A stretch of 64,000 nucleotides of DNA from Tepidimonas ignava (GCF_004342625.1 NZ_SMAH01000008.1:62001-126000), one strand, 5' to 3'. Counted from the first letter of the stretch, positions 27,401-37,195 are shown. Program-made: numbers and translations. Notes: a model not told the origin generated them from the sequence alone.

Positions 27401-27449
27401 GGACCGCACTATAGGCCCGTTGCGCCGTGCATGGGGGATAATCCCGCCC

Positions 27450-27929
27450 ATGCCAGCCTTGCACCTGACCCCCGCCGAACGCGCCCAGCACCGGGGCGCG
27501 GCCCACCACCTGGAGCCCGTCGTGATGATCGGCGCCGGGGGGCTGACCGAGGCCGTCGTGGCCGAAGTGGACGCGGCGTTGAACGCCCATGGGCTCATCA
27601 AGGTGCGCGTGCTGGAAGGCGAACGCGCGCAGCGCGAAGCCTGGCTGGCCGAGCTGGCCGAGCGGCTGAACGCCGCGCCGGTGCAACACATCGGCAAGCT
27701 GCTGGTGCTGTGGCGCCCGCTGCCCGCCAAGGAAAAAGCCCCCGCCGGCGAACGCAAGCCCGGCCCGCGCGAGTACAAGGTCGTCAAGCCCGCCAAGCAG
27801 CCCGGGCGGCGCCCCGAGATCAAGACCGTGCGTGTGCTGGGCAACCAGCGTCTCACCCCCGGCGGCTTGGTCAAAAAAGCCAAAAAACGCCAAAAGAGCG
27901 CCAAAAAGGCCGCGGCGGCGGGGCGTTGA
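27450..27929 (+). CDS. yhbY: YhbY-family CRM-domain RNA-binding protein
   Basis: The product has 159 residues. The first 100 form the CRM domain: LTPAERAQHRGAAHHLEPVVMIG, then GLTEAVVAEVDAALNAHGLIKVRV and IGKLLVLWRP. The KH-like fold binds pre-50S ribosomal RNA and aids assembly. The tail (about 105-159) is an Ala/Lys-rich extension absent from the 97-residue E. coli protein, probably adding RNA affinity. It faces rlmE, another 50S assembly gene. Confidence 0.9.
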   Translation: MPALHLTPAERAQHRGAAHHLEPVVMIGAGGLTEAVVAEVDAALNAHGLIKVRVLEGERAQREAWLAELAERLNAAPVQHIGKLLVLWRPLPAKEKAPAGERKPGPREYKVVKPAKQPGRRPEIKTVRVLGNQRLTPGGLVKKAKKRQKSAKKAAAAGR

Positions 27930-27977
27930 TCGCGGGGTGGCCAGCACCGCCACCGATGTCGTGGCATGCTTGCGGGC

Positions 27978-30041
27978 ATGAACACCCGCACCGACACCGC
28001 TTTCCTTGACAACCCCCTGCTGGCGCTGGAGCCGCTGCCGCGCTACAACGCGGTTCAACCCGCGCACGTGCAGCCGGCCATCGAGGCCCTGCTGCACGAG
28101 GCCGAAGCGGCGCTGCAAGCCGCCACCGCCCCCGAGCACCCGGCCGACTGGCAAGCGCTGGCGCGCACGCTGGACGTCGCCACCGAGCGCCTGGGGCGCG
28201 CCTGGGGGGTGGTCAGCCACCTCAACGCCGTGGCCGACACGCCCGAGCTGCGCGCCGCCTACAACGCCCTGCTGCCGCGGGTGACGGAGTTTTGGACGCG
28301 TTTGGGCGCTGACGAGGCCTTGTACGCCAAGTACAAGGCCATCGACCCCACGCGGTTGGATGCCGTTCAGCAGCGGGCGCGCGAGCTGGCGCTGCAGGGC
28401 TTTGTGCTGGGCGGCGCCGAGCTGCAAGGCGCGGCCAAGGAACGCTTCGCCGCCATCCAGGAACGTCAGGCCGAGCTGGCGCAGCGCTTCAGCGAACACG
28501 TGCTGGACGCCACCGACGGCTGGCACTGCGACATCGACCCGGCCCAGGCCGCCGGCCTGCCCGACGACGTGCAAGCCAGCGCCCGCGCGGCCGCCGAGGC
28601 GGCCGGCAAAGCTGGCCAATTGCGGCTGGGCTTGAAGCTGCCGGTGTACCTGCCGGTGATGCAGTTCGCGCACGACCGCGAGCTGCGCGCGCGCCTGTAC
28701 CGCGCCTACGGCACGCGCGCCAGCGACCAGGCTGAAGGCGAGCTGGCCCGGCTGGACAACACCGCCATCGTGCGCGAGCTGCTGGCGCTGCGCCACGAGG
28801 AAGCGCAGCTGCTCGGGTACCCGAGCTTTGCCCACCTGTCGCTGGTGCCCAAAATGGCCGAATCGCCCGAGCAGGTGCTGGCTTTTTTGCGCGACTTGGC
28901 GCAACGCGCGCGCCCCTGGGCGGAGCGCGACGTGGCCGACATGCGGGCCTTTGCGGCATCGGCGCTGGGGCTGAGCGACCCGCAGCCGTGGGACTGGACC
29001 TACATCGCCGAAGCGCTGCGCCAGCAGCGCTACGCCTACAGCGAGCAGGAGGTCAAGCCCTACTTTCCGCTGCCACGGGTGCTGCAAGGTCTGTTCGACA
29101 TCGTGGGCACGCTGTTCGAAGTGCGCTTCGAGCCGATGGAAGCACCGGTGTGGCACCCGTCGGTGCAAGCGTTTGCGCTCCATCGCGACGCCGAGCTGCT
29201 GGGGCACTTTTACCTCGACCCGGTGGCGCGCGCGGGCAAGCGCGGCGGCGCTTGGATGGACGACGCCCGCAGCCGCTGGCGCCGGCCCGACGACGGTCGC
29301 CTGCAAACCCCGGTGGCCTACCTGGTGTGCAACTTTGGCGAAGGCGCGGGCGGCCGCCCGCCGCTGCTGACGCACGACGACGTCACGACGCTGCTGCACG
29401 AGTTCGGGCACGGCTTGCACCACCTGCTGACGCAGGTCGATGAGCACGACGTCGCGGGCATCAGCGGCGTGGAGTGGGACGCGGTGGAGCTGCCCAGCCA
29501 GTTTCTGGAAAACTTTGGCTGGGACTGGGAAGCCTTGCAACGCCTCAGCGGCCACGTCGACACGGGCGAACCGCTGCCGCGCACGCTGTACGACAAGATG
29601 CGCGCCGCGCGTCACTTCCAGAGCGCGCTGCAGCTGCTGCGGCAGGTCGAATACGCGCTGTTCGACATGCGGCTGCACCTGGAAGGGGCGCCGGGCGGCG
29701 ACGTCATGGCGCTGCTGGAGCAGGTGCGCGACGAAGTGGCCGTGCTGCGCCCACCGGCGTGGCACCGCATGCCGCACAGCTTCAGCCACATCTTTGCCGG
29801 CGGCTACGCGGCCGGCTACTACAGCTACCTATGGGCCGAAGTGCTCAGTGCCGACGCCTTTGCGGCCTTCGAAGAAGCCGCCGCCGAGCGTGGCAGCGTG
29901 CTGGACACCGCCACCGGGCGGCGCTTTCGGCAAACCATCCTGGAAGTCGGCGGCAGCCGCCCGGCGCTGGCGTCGTTTCGCGCCTTTCGCGGGCGCGAGC
30001 CGCGCATCGACGCGCTGCTGCGCCAGCTGGGTCTGGCGTGA
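27978..30041 (+). CDS. prlC: Oligopeptidase A (M3 zinc metallopeptidase)
   Basis: The product has 687 residues, normal for PrlC/OpdA. The zinc site is HEFGHGLHHLL with a downstream glutamate in SGVEWDAVELPSQF. The C-terminal substrate-binding segment SHIFAGGYAAGYYSYLWAEV is intact. It degrades cytoplasmic oligopeptides, including cleaved signal peptides. ATG 27978 is preferred to ATG 27966 because it begins the conserved N-terminus; neither has a strong Shine-Dalgarno. Confidence 0.95.
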   Translation: MNTRTDTAFLDNPLLALEPLPRYNAVQPAHVQPAIEALLHEAEAALQAATAPEHPADWQALARTLDVATERLGRAWGVVSHLNAVADTPELRAAYNALLPRVTEFWTRLGADEALYAKYKAIDPTRLDAVQQRARELALQGFVLGGAELQGAAKERFAAIQERQAELAQRFSEHVLDATDGWHCDIDPAQAAGLPDDVQASARAAAEAAGKAGQLRLGLKLPVYLPVMQFAHDRELRARLYRAYGTRASDQAEGELARLDNTAIVRELLALRHEEAQLLGYPSFAHLSLVPKMAESPEQVLAFLRDLAQRARPWAERDVADMRAFAASALGLSDPQPWDWTYIAEALRQQRYAYSEQEVKPYFPLPRVLQGLFDIVGTLFEVRFEPMEAPVWHPSVQAFALHRDAELLGHFYLDPVARAGKRGGAWMDDARSRWRRPDDGRLQTPVAYLVCNFGEGAGGRPPLLTHDDVTTLLHEFGHGLHHLLTQVDEHDVAGISGVEWDAVELPSQFLENFGWDWEALQRLSGHVDTGEPLPRTLYDKMRAARHFQSALQLLRQVEYALFDMRLHLEGAPGGDVMALLEQVRDEVAVLRPPAWHRMPHSFSHIFAGGYAAGYYSYLWAEVLSADAFAAFEEAAAERGSVLDTATGRRFRQTILEVGGSRPALASFRAFRGREPRIDALLRQLGLA

Positions 30042-30049
30042 TCGGCAGG

Positions 30050-30073
30050 GCCGCCGCCGGGCACCGCGGCGGC
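30050..30073. terminator. Hairpin between convergent prlC and rpiA
   Basis: GCCGCCGC (30050-30057) pairs with GCGGCGGC (30066-30073) around an 8-base loop. No U-tract follows. It fills the 34-base gap between two convergent genes and may protect or end both transcripts. Confidence 0.4.
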
Positions 30074-30075
30074 GG

Positions 30076-30780
30076 TCAACCCGCGGCGCCGTCAAAGGTG
30101 ACGGTGCGCACCCCTTCAGGCGTGCCCAGCAGGCACACGTGCGCACGTTGGTGCGCGAACACCCCCACCGTCACCACGCCCGGCCAATCGTTGACCATGC
30201 TCTCGAACGCCGGCGGGTCGGTGATTTGCAGCCCGGTCACGTCCAGGATGTGCTGGCCGTTGTCGGTGACCAGCGGCGCACCGTCGCGCAGCCGCAACCG
30301 CGCCGTACCCCCCAGCGCCGCGAACTGGCGGATGATGCGCTGCGCCGCCATCGGAATCACCTCCACCGGCAGCGGGAATCGCCCCAACACCGGCACCCAC
30401 TTGGACTGGTCGGCGATGCACACAAAACGGCGCGCTTGCGCGGCGACGATTTTTTCCCGTGTCAGCGCCGCGCCGCCACCCTTGATCATGTAGCCACGCG
30501 GGTCGATCTCGTCGGCCCCGTCGATGTACACGGCCAGCTCCTCGACCTCGTTGGCGTCGAAGACGCGGATGCCGTGCGCGCGCAGCCGCTGGGTGGTCGC
30601 TTCCGAGCTCGACACCGCGCCGACGATGCGCTCGCGCTGCTCAGCCAGCGCGTCGATGAAGCAGTTGACCGTGGAGCCCGTGCCGACCCCGATGATGTGC
30701 CCATGCCCCACGTAGTCCAGCGCGGCGCGGCCCACCAGGGCCTTGAGTTGGTCTTGGGTCATCGGCTCGGCAGCAGGCAT
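30076..30780 (-). CDS. rpiA: Ribose-5-phosphate isomerase A
   Basis: The product has 234 residues. It contains [15 protein letters not shown], the [10 protein letters not shown] loop, the active-site DGADEID and the [11 protein letters not shown] substrate loop. It interconverts ribose 5-phosphate and ribulose 5-phosphate in the pentose phosphate pathway. The ATG at 30780 has GAGGAG 7 bases upstream. It is divergent from pyrD over 53 bases. Confidence 0.97.
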   Translation of the reverse strand: MPAAEPMTQDQLKALVGRAALDYVGHGHIIGVGTGSTVNCFIDALAEQRERIVGAVSSSEATTQRLRAHGIRVFDANEVEELAVYIDGADEIDPRGYMIKGGGAALTREKIVAAQARRFVCIADQSKWVPVLGRFPLPVEVIPMAAQRIIRQFAALGGTARLRLRDGAPLVTDNGQHILDVTGLQITDPPAFESMVNDWPGVVTVGVFAHQRAHVCLLGTPEGVRTVTFDGAAG

Positions 30781-30833
30781 CGTTGGCTCCTCGCGGGCAG
30801 GGTTGAGGGGGTACGCAATGCGACAATTATCCA

Positions 30834-31901
30834 ATGAGCTGGATTCCCTACGGCCTGACGCGCCGCGCCTTGTTCGCGCTGGACCCCGAACACGCCCACG
30901 AGCTGACGCTGCACACCCTGCAGCGGTTGCAACACACACCGCTGCTGGGGTTGCTGGCGCAGCCGCGTGTGCACGACCCCATTCGGCTGGCGGGGCTCAT
31001 GCTGCCCAACCGCGTGGGGCTGGCCGCTGGGTTGGACAAAAACGCGCAATGCATCGACGCCTGGGCGGCCATGGGGTTTGGCTTTGTCGAGGTGGGCACC
31101 GTCACGCCCAGGCCCCAGCCCGGCAACCCCAAGCCGCGCCTGTTTCGTCTGCCCCAAGCCCAAGCGCTCATCAATCGCTTTGGCTTCAACAACGAGGGGC
31201 TGGAGGCCTTCGTCGCCCACGTGCGCGCCAGCCGCGTGCGCCAGCAGGGGCAGCCGGCGTTGGTGCTGGGCCTCAACATCGGCAAAAACGCCGACACCCC
31301 CATCGAGCGCGCGGTGGAGGACTACCTGCTTGGGCTGCGCGGCGTGTACCCGTACGCCGACTACGTCACCGTCAACATTTCCAGCCCCAACACGCGCAAC
31401 CTGCGCCAACTGCAAAGCGACGAAGCCCTGGAGCGGTTGCTCGCCGCGCTCACCGACGAGCGTGCGCGGCTGGCTGACCAGCATGGCGTGCACCGCCCCC
31501 TCTTCCTGAAGATCGCCCCCGACCTGGACGAGGCGCAGATCGGCGCCATCGCCGACGCGCTGCAGCGCCACGGTATCGATGGGGTCATCGCCACCAACAC
31601 CACGCTGGCGCGCGAGGCGGTGCAAGGCTTGCCCCACGCGGACGAAGCCGGCGGGCTGTCCGGCGCGCCGCTGGCCGCACCAAGCAACCGCGTCATCGCG
31701 GCGCTGCGGGCGCGCCTGGGGCCGGGTTTCCCCATCATCGGTGTCGGGGGCATCCTCAGTGGCGACGACGCCGTGGCCAAGCTGCGCGCCGGCGCCGACG
31801 CGGTGCAGCTCTACACCGGGCTGATTTACCGCGGGCCGGCGTTGGTCACGGAGGCGGCGCGGGCGCTGCGCGACCACGCGCCTGGCACCCGCGCGGGGTG
31901 A
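30834..31901 (+). CDS. pyrD: Dihydroorotate dehydrogenase (quinone), class 2
   Basis: The product has 355 residues. An N-terminal membrane-contact helix pair ([20 protein letters not shown]) marks the quinone-dependent class 2 type. FMN and substrate motifs follow: [18 protein letters not shown], and [15 protein letters not shown] with the catalytic serine. The FMN phosphate loops are GVGGI and LYTGLIY. It oxidises dihydroorotate to orotate in pyrimidine synthesis at the inner membrane. Confidence 0.97.
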   Translation: MSWIPYGLTRRALFALDPEHAHELTLHTLQRLQHTPLLGLLAQPRVHDPIRLAGLMLPNRVGLAAGLDKNAQCIDAWAAMGFGFVEVGTVTPRPQPGNPKPRLFRLPQAQALINRFGFNNEGLEAFVAHVRASRVRQQGQPALVLGLNIGKNADTPIERAVEDYLLGLRGVYPYADYVTVNISSPNTRNLRQLQSDEALERLLAALTDERARLADQHGVHRPLFLKIAPDLDEAQIGAIADALQRHGIDGVIATNTTLAREAVQGLPHADEAGGLSGAPLAAPSNRVIAALRARLGPGFPIIGVGGILSGDDAVAKLRAGADAVQLYTGLIYRGPALVTEAARALRDHAPGTRAG

Positions 31902-31907
31902 TGATCG

Positions 31908-31925
31908 GTCAGCCCCAGGGCTGAC
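31908..31925. terminator. Short hairpin between convergent pyrD and the Usp gene
   Basis: GTCAGCCC and GGGCTGAC are directly opposed with almost no spacer, giving about 7 usable base pairs. There is no U-tract. It is the only structure I see in the 59-base gap, and weak evidence for transcript-end formation. Confidence 0.3.
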
Positions 31926-31960
31926 GCGGGCGCCCACGCACCGGCAGCGCGGATGCCGCG

Positions 31961-32893
31961 TCACGCCGACGCCTGCAGCGTTGACACCAGCACGTCGCAT
32001 GGCACCTGCGCCAGCGCGTGCTTGGTGACGCTGCCCAACAGCAGTTCCTCAGCCGCGCTGACACCGTGCTTGCCAATGACGACCAGGTCGCAATCGCGCT
32101 GCACGGCCTCGTAGACCAGGGCGGGCGCCGCGTCGCCCTCGTGCAGCACGGTTTGGTAGCGCGTCGGGGGCCAGCCCCGTTGCTGCGCCAGGTGGTGCAA
32201 ACCGTTGCGAGCGCGCTCCCGGGCGCGTTGGCGGTACAGCTCAATCATCTCGTCGTCAACCCCAGCAAAGCGCAGCTTTTCCTCGTAGGGCACGGTGTAG
32301 GCATGCAACAGCCAGATGTTGGCCTGCGGCGCCACCGCAGCCGCCAGGTCAAGGGTGGGAGCCGACCAAGGGGAAAAATCCACCGCCACGAGCACACGCT
32401 GGTAACTCCGCTGCGGCGGCTGCCGCACGACCAGCACAGGTTGGCCCGCCTTGCGCAGCAGGCGCTCGACGGTGGTGCCCAGCACCGGCAACTGCGCGCC
32501 GCCCCGCCCGCTGGCCCCCAGCACCACGCAGTACGGTTGGCATTGCCGCGCGACCCCGTCGATGTCGCGCACGGGGTGCCCCTCGACCAAGGCCGCATGC
32601 ACGGCGAGCGCGGGCGACTGCGCCCGCATCGCATGCACGAGTTCTTCCAGCGTCGCTCGGGCATCGGCCACGATGCGCTCACGGGGCTGGGCCCCGCCGA
32701 GCCATGTCGTCAGCTCGGTTATCCAGTCGTGTTGCAGCACGTGCAGCACCGTCAGGTGCGTGCCCAGGCCTTGCGCCAGGCGTGCGGCGCGGTGCACGGC
32801 GGCCTGCGCGCCAGGGGAAAAATCGGTTGCCGCCACCACGCCCCCCTGCGGCAACGTGGTCGGCCACGTGGTGGTCGTGACGCCCTCGCTCAT
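31961..32893 (-). CDS. Tandem-domain universal stress protein
   Basis: The product has 310 residues and two UspA domains (about 15-150 and 160-310). Each starts with a beta strand ending in DFSP and ends with an ATP-loop pattern: GASGRGG...GTTVERLLRKA in the first, GKHGVSAAEE...GSVTKHAL in the second. Tandem Usp proteins of the UspE type respond to stress or bind ATP to control a partner. It overlaps the antiporter gene by ATGA, suggesting it regulates that transporter. Confidence 0.85.
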   Translation of the reverse strand: MSEGVTTTTWPTTLPQGGVVAATDFSPGAQAAVHRAARLAQGLGTHLTVLHVLQHDWITELTTWLGGAQPRERIVADARATLEELVHAMRAQSPALAVHAALVEGHPVRDIDGVARQCQPYCVVLGASGRGGAQLPVLGTTVERLLRKAGQPVLVVRQPPQRSYQRVLVAVDFSPWSAPTLDLAAAVAPQANIWLLHAYTVPYEEKLRFAGVDDEMIELYRQRARERARNGLHHLAQQRGWPPTRYQTVLHEGDAAPALVYEAVQRDCDLVVIGKHGVSAAEELLLGSVTKHALAQVPCDVLVSTLQASA

Positions 32894-34566
32894 GGATCGG
32901 CTCCTGGACCAACGTTGGCCGGGCGCATGACACTGGCCAGGTGTTGCGCGGCGTGCAACGCTGCGTCGCGGTAAGGTTGATAGATGTGCTGCACATCAAG
33001 CCGCTGCAGCTCCTCCAGCGCTGCCTCGTCGCGGGCGGCCACCGCGATCGGGCCTCGGTAGCCCGCGATGCGCAGCGCGTACACGAGCGTGCGGGCCGAT
33101 GCCACCAGGGGCAGCGTCACCACCACCCACCGGGTGGACGACAACGGCAGTGACTCCAAGAAGTCGGGGTTTTCGGCGTCGCCGTAGTGCACCGGCAAGT
33201 GTTGGCGCTTGAGTTCGCGCACCAGCTCCGGGTCATGGTCGAGCCCGACCGCGGTGACACCACGCTGGTGCAGCTCGCGCAGCAGCCGGCTGCCGTAGCG
33301 CCCCAGGCCGAACACCAGCACATCCGCCTCACCGCTGCGCGGTGGGTGGCGGTCCACGGCCAACTCGCGGTACGGTCGCCTCCGCTCAAAGATGTCAAGC
33401 CACGGGGCCAGGCGCTCGTACAACGGGTGGGAGTACAGAATCATGTACGTCGACAGGGTGATCGTGATCAGCCCGACCAGCGTGGTCAGCCCCAACGCCT
33501 GCGTATCGATGTGGCCCAGCGAGATGCCCATGGCCACGAAGACGATCGAAAACTCGCTGATCTGCGCCACCGTCAGGCCCGCCAAAAAGCCCGTGCGCTT
33601 GCGGTAGCCCATGTAGCCCATGATCGCCATGACGATCAGCGGGTTGCCCACAAGCACAAACTGCGACAACACCAGCGCGGGCACGAGCTCCTGCCCCAAC
33701 GTGGACAGATCCAACTCCGCCCCGAGGTGTATGAAAAAAAACAGCAACAAAAAATCGCGAACACCGCCCAGCCGGGCGTTGATCGCTTCCCGGTAGTGGG
33801 TCGAGGCCAGCGTGAACCCCGCGACGAACGCGCCGGCCTCCATCGAAAAACCGGCCCAGGCCCCCAGCGCCGCCAGGCCCAGACCCCAGGCCAGGGCAAA
33901 AATCAGCAGCAACTCCTGGGAGCGCGCCATCATCGCGGTCACCCGCGGCAACACCCAGCGCATCAAGCCTGCAATCAGCGCCACCGCCAACACCACCCGC
34001 CCGACCAACGACCCCACGACGCCCCAGCCAACGGCACCATCGGCACCCTCGGGAGCCCTCAGGGCGCTCATCGCCATCATGGCCAGCACCACCGCCAGGT
34101 CCTGCACGATCAAAAAACCCACCGCGATGCGCCCGTGCAGCGAGTCGAGCTCCCGCTTGTCGGTCAGCAGCTTGACGATGATGATCGTGCTCGAAAAGGT
34201 CAGCGCCACCGCCACGTACAGCGCCGTCATCACGTCTTTGCCCAGCGCCAGGATCAATCCAAACCCCAGGGCGATCGTGAAGGCCAGCTGCCCCAGGCCG
34301 GTGGCCAGCGCCACAGGGCCGATGTGCCGTACGTGGTGCCAGTCGAGTTTGAGCCCGACGATGAACAGCAGCACCGTCACGCCGATTTGGGCCAGCAGCG
34401 CCACCTGGTCGTGCGCCTTGACCCACCCCAGGCCCGCAGGGCCCAACGCGATGCCGACCACGATGTAAGCGATCAGCACGGGCTGACGCAAACGCACGAA
34501 CATCGCCCCTGCAGCCGCAGCCACCAGCAGCAGCATGGCGAATTCGGCGAAGGGATCGATCGTCAT
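32890..34566 (-). CDS. CPA2-family monovalent cation:proton antiporter with TrkA-N domain
   Basis: The product has 558 residues. About 12 transmembrane helices (to about 400) form the Na+/H+-exchanger fold (TFSSTIIIVKLLTDK, GFLIVQDLAVV). A cytoplasmic TrkA-N Rossmann domain follows, with GLGRYGSRLLREL near residue 425. The arrangement fits KefB/YbaL-type K+ efflux systems. No KefG/KefF partner is present; instead a Usp gene is translationally coupled downstream. The transported ion is inferred from the family. Confidence 0.85.
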   Translation of the reverse strand: MTIDPFAEFAMLLLVAAAAGAMFVRLRQPVLIAYIVVGIALGPAGLGWVKAHDQVALLAQIGVTVLLFIVGLKLDWHHVRHIGPVALATGLGQLAFTIALGFGLILALGKDVMTALYVAVALTFSSTIIIVKLLTDKRELDSLHGRIAVGFLIVQDLAVVLAMMAMSALRAPEGADGAVGWGVVGSLVGRVVLAVALIAGLMRWVLPRVTAMMARSQELLLIFALAWGLGLAALGAWAGFSMEAGAFVAGFTLASTHYREAINARLGGVRDFLLLFFFIHLGAELDLSTLGQELVPALVLSQFVLVGNPLIVMAIMGYMGYRKRTGFLAGLTVAQISEFSIVFVAMGISLGHIDTQALGLTTLVGLITITLSTYMILYSHPLYERLAPWLDIFERRRPYRELAVDRHPPRSGEADVLVFGLGRYGSRLLRELHQRGVTAVGLDHDPELVRELKRQHLPVHYGDAENPDFLESLPLSSTRWVVVTLPLVASARTLVYALRIAGYRGPIAVAARDEAALEELQRLDVQHIYQPYRDAALHAAQHLASVMRPANVGPGADP

Positions 34567-34634
34567 ATCCCTGTGCCGATTCAGCGTCGCGTGGATGGTT
34601 CCCCTGGCCGCGCCCGCGTCACCAGAGGCCGTCG

Positions 34635-35765
34635 TCAGGCCAGGAGCGTCGCCACCACCTCGCCCACCGCCAGCGCGCTGGTCAGGCCCGGGGATTCGAA
34701 GCCCAGCAGATGCACCAGGCCCGCCCAGCCGTGCTGCTCCGGGCCCACCGGCGCGAAGTCCGGCGCGGGTTCGTCGGGGCCGTGGATTTTGGGCCGGATG
34801 CCGGCGTAAGCCGGCTGCAGCGCGTCGGCTGGCAACCCGGGCCAGTAGCGGCGGATGGCGGCTTCGAACGCCGCCTGGCGTGTGCCGTCAACGTCGTAGG
34901 TCAAGGTCTGCGGCGACGCATCGGGCAGCCACTGCAGGTCGGGGCCAAACCGGGCTTGTCCACCAAGGTCCAACGTCAGGTGCACGCCCAGCCACGCGTC
35001 GCGCGGCACCGGGTACACCAGACAATCCACCGGCGCCGCCCCCCGCAGCGCGAAGTAGTGCCCCTTGGCGTAGCGTGGGCGTGGCCACGCCTGCGGGGGC
35101 GGCCCCTGCACCGCGCGGGCCACGTGGCACGCCCACAAACCGGCCGCGTTGACCAGCACGTCGGCCTGCAGCGCAAAGGCTTCGCCTGCCAGCGTGTGGC
35201 CATGCACACGCCAGCCACCCTCGCCGCGCGCGCCGATCGGCTCAGCCCCCTCGAACACCGACCCCAACGCCACCACACCGCCGGCGCGCTGCACATCGGC
35301 GTGCAGCGCCTGCATCAGCGCGTGGCTGTCCACGATGCCGGTGGTAGGCGACCACAACGCCGCCGCTGCACGCAGCGCGGGGGCGCGCCGCTGCACCTGC
35401 GCCGCGTCCAGCGGCTGCACCGGCACGCCGTTGGCCGCCGCGCGCCGGGCCAGCCCCTCCAGCGTCGCTTCATCGGCCGCCTCGGCGGCCACCACCAGCT
35501 TGCCACAGCACCGATGCCCCACCCCCGAGCGCTGCGCGTAGTCGTACAGCAGCGCCTTGCCGCGCACGCACAGGCGGGCCTTCCATGACCCGGGCGTGTA
35601 GTACAGCCCGGCGTGGATGACCTCGCTGCTGCGCGAACTGACGCCGGTACCGATCGCCGTGGCGCGCTCCAGCACCACCACCTCGCGCCCGGCCTGTGCC
35701 AGCGCGCGCGCCACCGCCAGGCCGATGACGCCCGCGCCGACGACCAGGGCACCCACGCGATCCAT
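34635..35765 (-). CDS. FAD-dependent oxidoreductase, L-2-hydroxyglutarate oxidase (LhgO)-like
   Basis: The product has 376 residues and the DAO fold. The FAD site is VVGAGVIGLAVARALAQAG. SSRSSEVIHAGLYYTPGSWKARLCVRG is the conserved block of the LhgO/L2HGDH group. GIRPKIHGPDEPAPDF and HLLGFESPGLTSALAVG end the protein. Enzymes of this group oxidise L-2-hydroxyglutarate to 2-oxoglutarate using the quinone pool. Related glycerol-3-phosphate or amino-acid oxidases remain possible. It precedes dsbB's 3' end by 18 bases. Confidence 0.75.
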   Translation of the reverse strand: MDRVGALVVGAGVIGLAVARALAQAGREVVVLERATAIGTGVSSRSSEVIHAGLYYTPGSWKARLCVRGKALLYDYAQRSGVGHRCCGKLVVAAEAADEATLEGLARRAAANGVPVQPLDAAQVQRRAPALRAAAALWSPTTGIVDSHALMQALHADVQRAGGVVALGSVFEGAEPIGARGEGGWRVHGHTLAGEAFALQADVLVNAAGLWACHVARAVQGPPPQAWPRPRYAKGHYFALRGAAPVDCLVYPVPRDAWLGVHLTLDLGGQARFGPDLQWLPDASPQTLTYDVDGTRQAAFEAAIRRYWPGLPADALQPAYAGIRPKIHGPDEPAPDFAPVGPEQHGWAGLVHLLGFESPGLTSALAVGEVVATLLA

Positions 35766-35783
35766 CGCCGCAAGCCCGCGCCT

Positions 35784-36308
35784 TCAGCGGCGGCGCGCGC
35801 CCCCCACCAGCAGGGTCAGGCACACGGCGGCCATGGCCACGAAGTTGAGAAACGACCAGTTGGCGATCGTCAGCCCCAGCCAGGTCCAGTCGATCGCGGT
35901 GCAGTCACCACTGCCGCGAAAGATCATCGGAATGGCCCGCTTGAGGGGGAAGGCCTCGATCATGCCGTAGAAATCCCGTCCGCAGGCTTGGATCTCGGGA
36001 GGGAACCACTGCAGCCACGACTGCCGCGCCGCGACGAAGGCCCCCAACCCCGCCACCACCAGCGCGGCGGCGATGAGCCCCAGGCGCGCCCCACGACGGG
36101 GCAGCGCGGCGGCCAGCGCGGTCAGCAGCGCCACCCCGACGAGCGCGTAGCGCTGCACGATGCACATCGGGCACGGCTCCAGCCCGACGACGTGCTGCAG
36201 GTACAGCCCAAAGCCCAGCAGCCCCAGGCACCACAGGGCCACCCCCGCCGCCACAACGCGTGGCCGGGCGGCCAGCGTTGCCCACCCACCCCGTTCGGCC
36301 ACGTTCAT
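35784..36308 (-). CDS. dsbB: DsbB, disulfide bond formation membrane protein
   Basis: The product has 174 residues and four transmembrane helices. The first periplasmic loop has the redox pair C46-P-M-C49. The second has a cysteine in IQACGRDF and another in GSGDC. DsbB reoxidises DsbA and passes electrons to quinone. The overall architecture is canonical. It lies 25 bases before the fpr 3' end on the same strand, so fpr-dsbB may be co-transcribed. Confidence 0.93.
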   Translation of the reverse strand: MNVAERGGWATLAARPRVVAAGVALWCLGLLGFGLYLQHVVGLEPCPMCIVQRYALVGVALLTALAAALPRRGARLGLIAAALVVAGLGAFVAARQSWLQWFPPEIQACGRDFYGMIEAFPLKRAIPMIFRGSGDCTAIDWTWLGLTIANWSFLNFVAMAAVCLTLLVGGARRR

Positions 36309-36333
36309 GGTCGCCGGCCCCTTGCGCGCCGCC

Positions 36334-37113
36334 TCAGTTGGCGTCGGCAAACGCACGCTCGATGACGAACTGCCCCGGCGTGCTGGTGTTGCCTTCGACA
36401 AAGCCGTAGCGCTCGCACATGGCCTTGAGGTCGCGCAGCATGGCCGGGCTGCCACAGATCATCACGCGGTCGGTCTCCGGGTTGAGCTGGGGCAAGCCCA
36501 GCTCGCGCGCCATCTGGCCGCTTTCCACCAGTTGCGGAATGCGCCCCTGGCGCTCGAACGGCTCGCGCGTCACCGTGGGGTAGTAGCGCAGCTGCTGGCG
36601 CACCATGTCACCCAAAAACTCGTGCTGCGGCAGCTCCTGGGTGATGTAGTCGCGGTAGGCCAGCTCGGCCACCAGGCGCACGCCGTGCACCAGCACCACG
36701 TGCTCGAAGCGCTCGTAGGTGGCGGGGTCGCGGATGATGCTCATGAACGGCGCCAGGCCGGTGCCGGTGCCGAACAAATACAGGTGTTTGCCCGGCAACA
36801 GGTAGTCGATCACCAGCGTGCCGGTCGGCTTGTGCCCGACGATGATGTGGTCGCCCGGCTGAATGTGCTGCAGGCGGCTGGTCAGCGGACCGTCGGGCAC
36901 CTTGATGCTCAAAAATTCCAGGTGCTCCTCGTAGTTGGCCGACACGATGCTGTACGCACGCAGCAGCGGCTTGCCGTTGTCCAAGCGCAGGCCGATCATC
37001 GTGAACTGCCCGTTGAGGAAGCGCAGGCCCGCGTTGCGCGTGGTCTTGAAGGAAAACAGGCGATCGGTCCAGTGGTGCACGCTGAGCACGCGCTCGTCGT
37101 CGAAAGCACTCAT
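36334..37113 (-). CDS. fpr: Ferredoxin/flavodoxin-NADP+ reductase, Fpr type
   Basis: The product has 259 residues. The FAD site is RAYSIVSANYEEHLEF and the NADPH side LFGTGTGLAPFMSIIRD and MICGSPAMLRDL. The short Fpr form ends in VIERAFADAN, near the usual C-terminus. It exchanges electrons between NADPH and ferredoxin or flavodoxin for iron-sulfur assembly and oxidative-stress repair. A TTGACA lies 77-82 bases upstream (37195-37190), but a matching -10 was not found. Confidence 0.94.
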   Translation of the reverse strand: MSAFDDERVLSVHHWTDRLFSFKTTRNAGLRFLNGQFTMIGLRLDNGKPLLRAYSIVSANYEEHLEFLSIKVPDGPLTSRLQHIQPGDHIIVGHKPTGTLVIDYLLPGKHLYLFGTGTGLAPFMSIIRDPATYERFEHVVLVHGVRLVAELAYRDYITQELPQHEFLGDMVRQQLRYYPTVTREPFERQGRIPQLVESGQMARELGLPQLNPETDRVMICGSPAMLRDLKAMCERYGFVEGNTSTPGQFVIERAFADAN

Positions 37114-37181
37114 GATGTCGGGTCGATGGTTGAATGGCTACGAATCAAGCAGAAGCCTAATACCCCCACGGGCATTGAACG

Positions 37182-37195
37182 TTGACGACTGTCAA
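37182..37195. promoter_or_regulatory. Small palindrome in the fpr/yggX spacer
   Basis: TTGACGACTGTCAA has 5-bp arms around GACT. It overlaps the only TTGACA facing fpr, so it could be an operator. No known regulator consensus was recognised. Confidence 0.35.

Noticed and set aside
27401-27449. Sigma-70 promoter with GATAAT in the rlmE/yhbY spacer
   Set aside because: GATAAT is 8 bases from the yhbY ATG and the nearest TTG hexamer is only 11 bases away, so spacing does not fit.
31902-31960. Strong bidirectional terminator between pyrD and the Usp gene
   Set aside because: Only a tight 7-bp hairpin without a U-tract is present. It is listed at low confidence rather than as a clear terminator.
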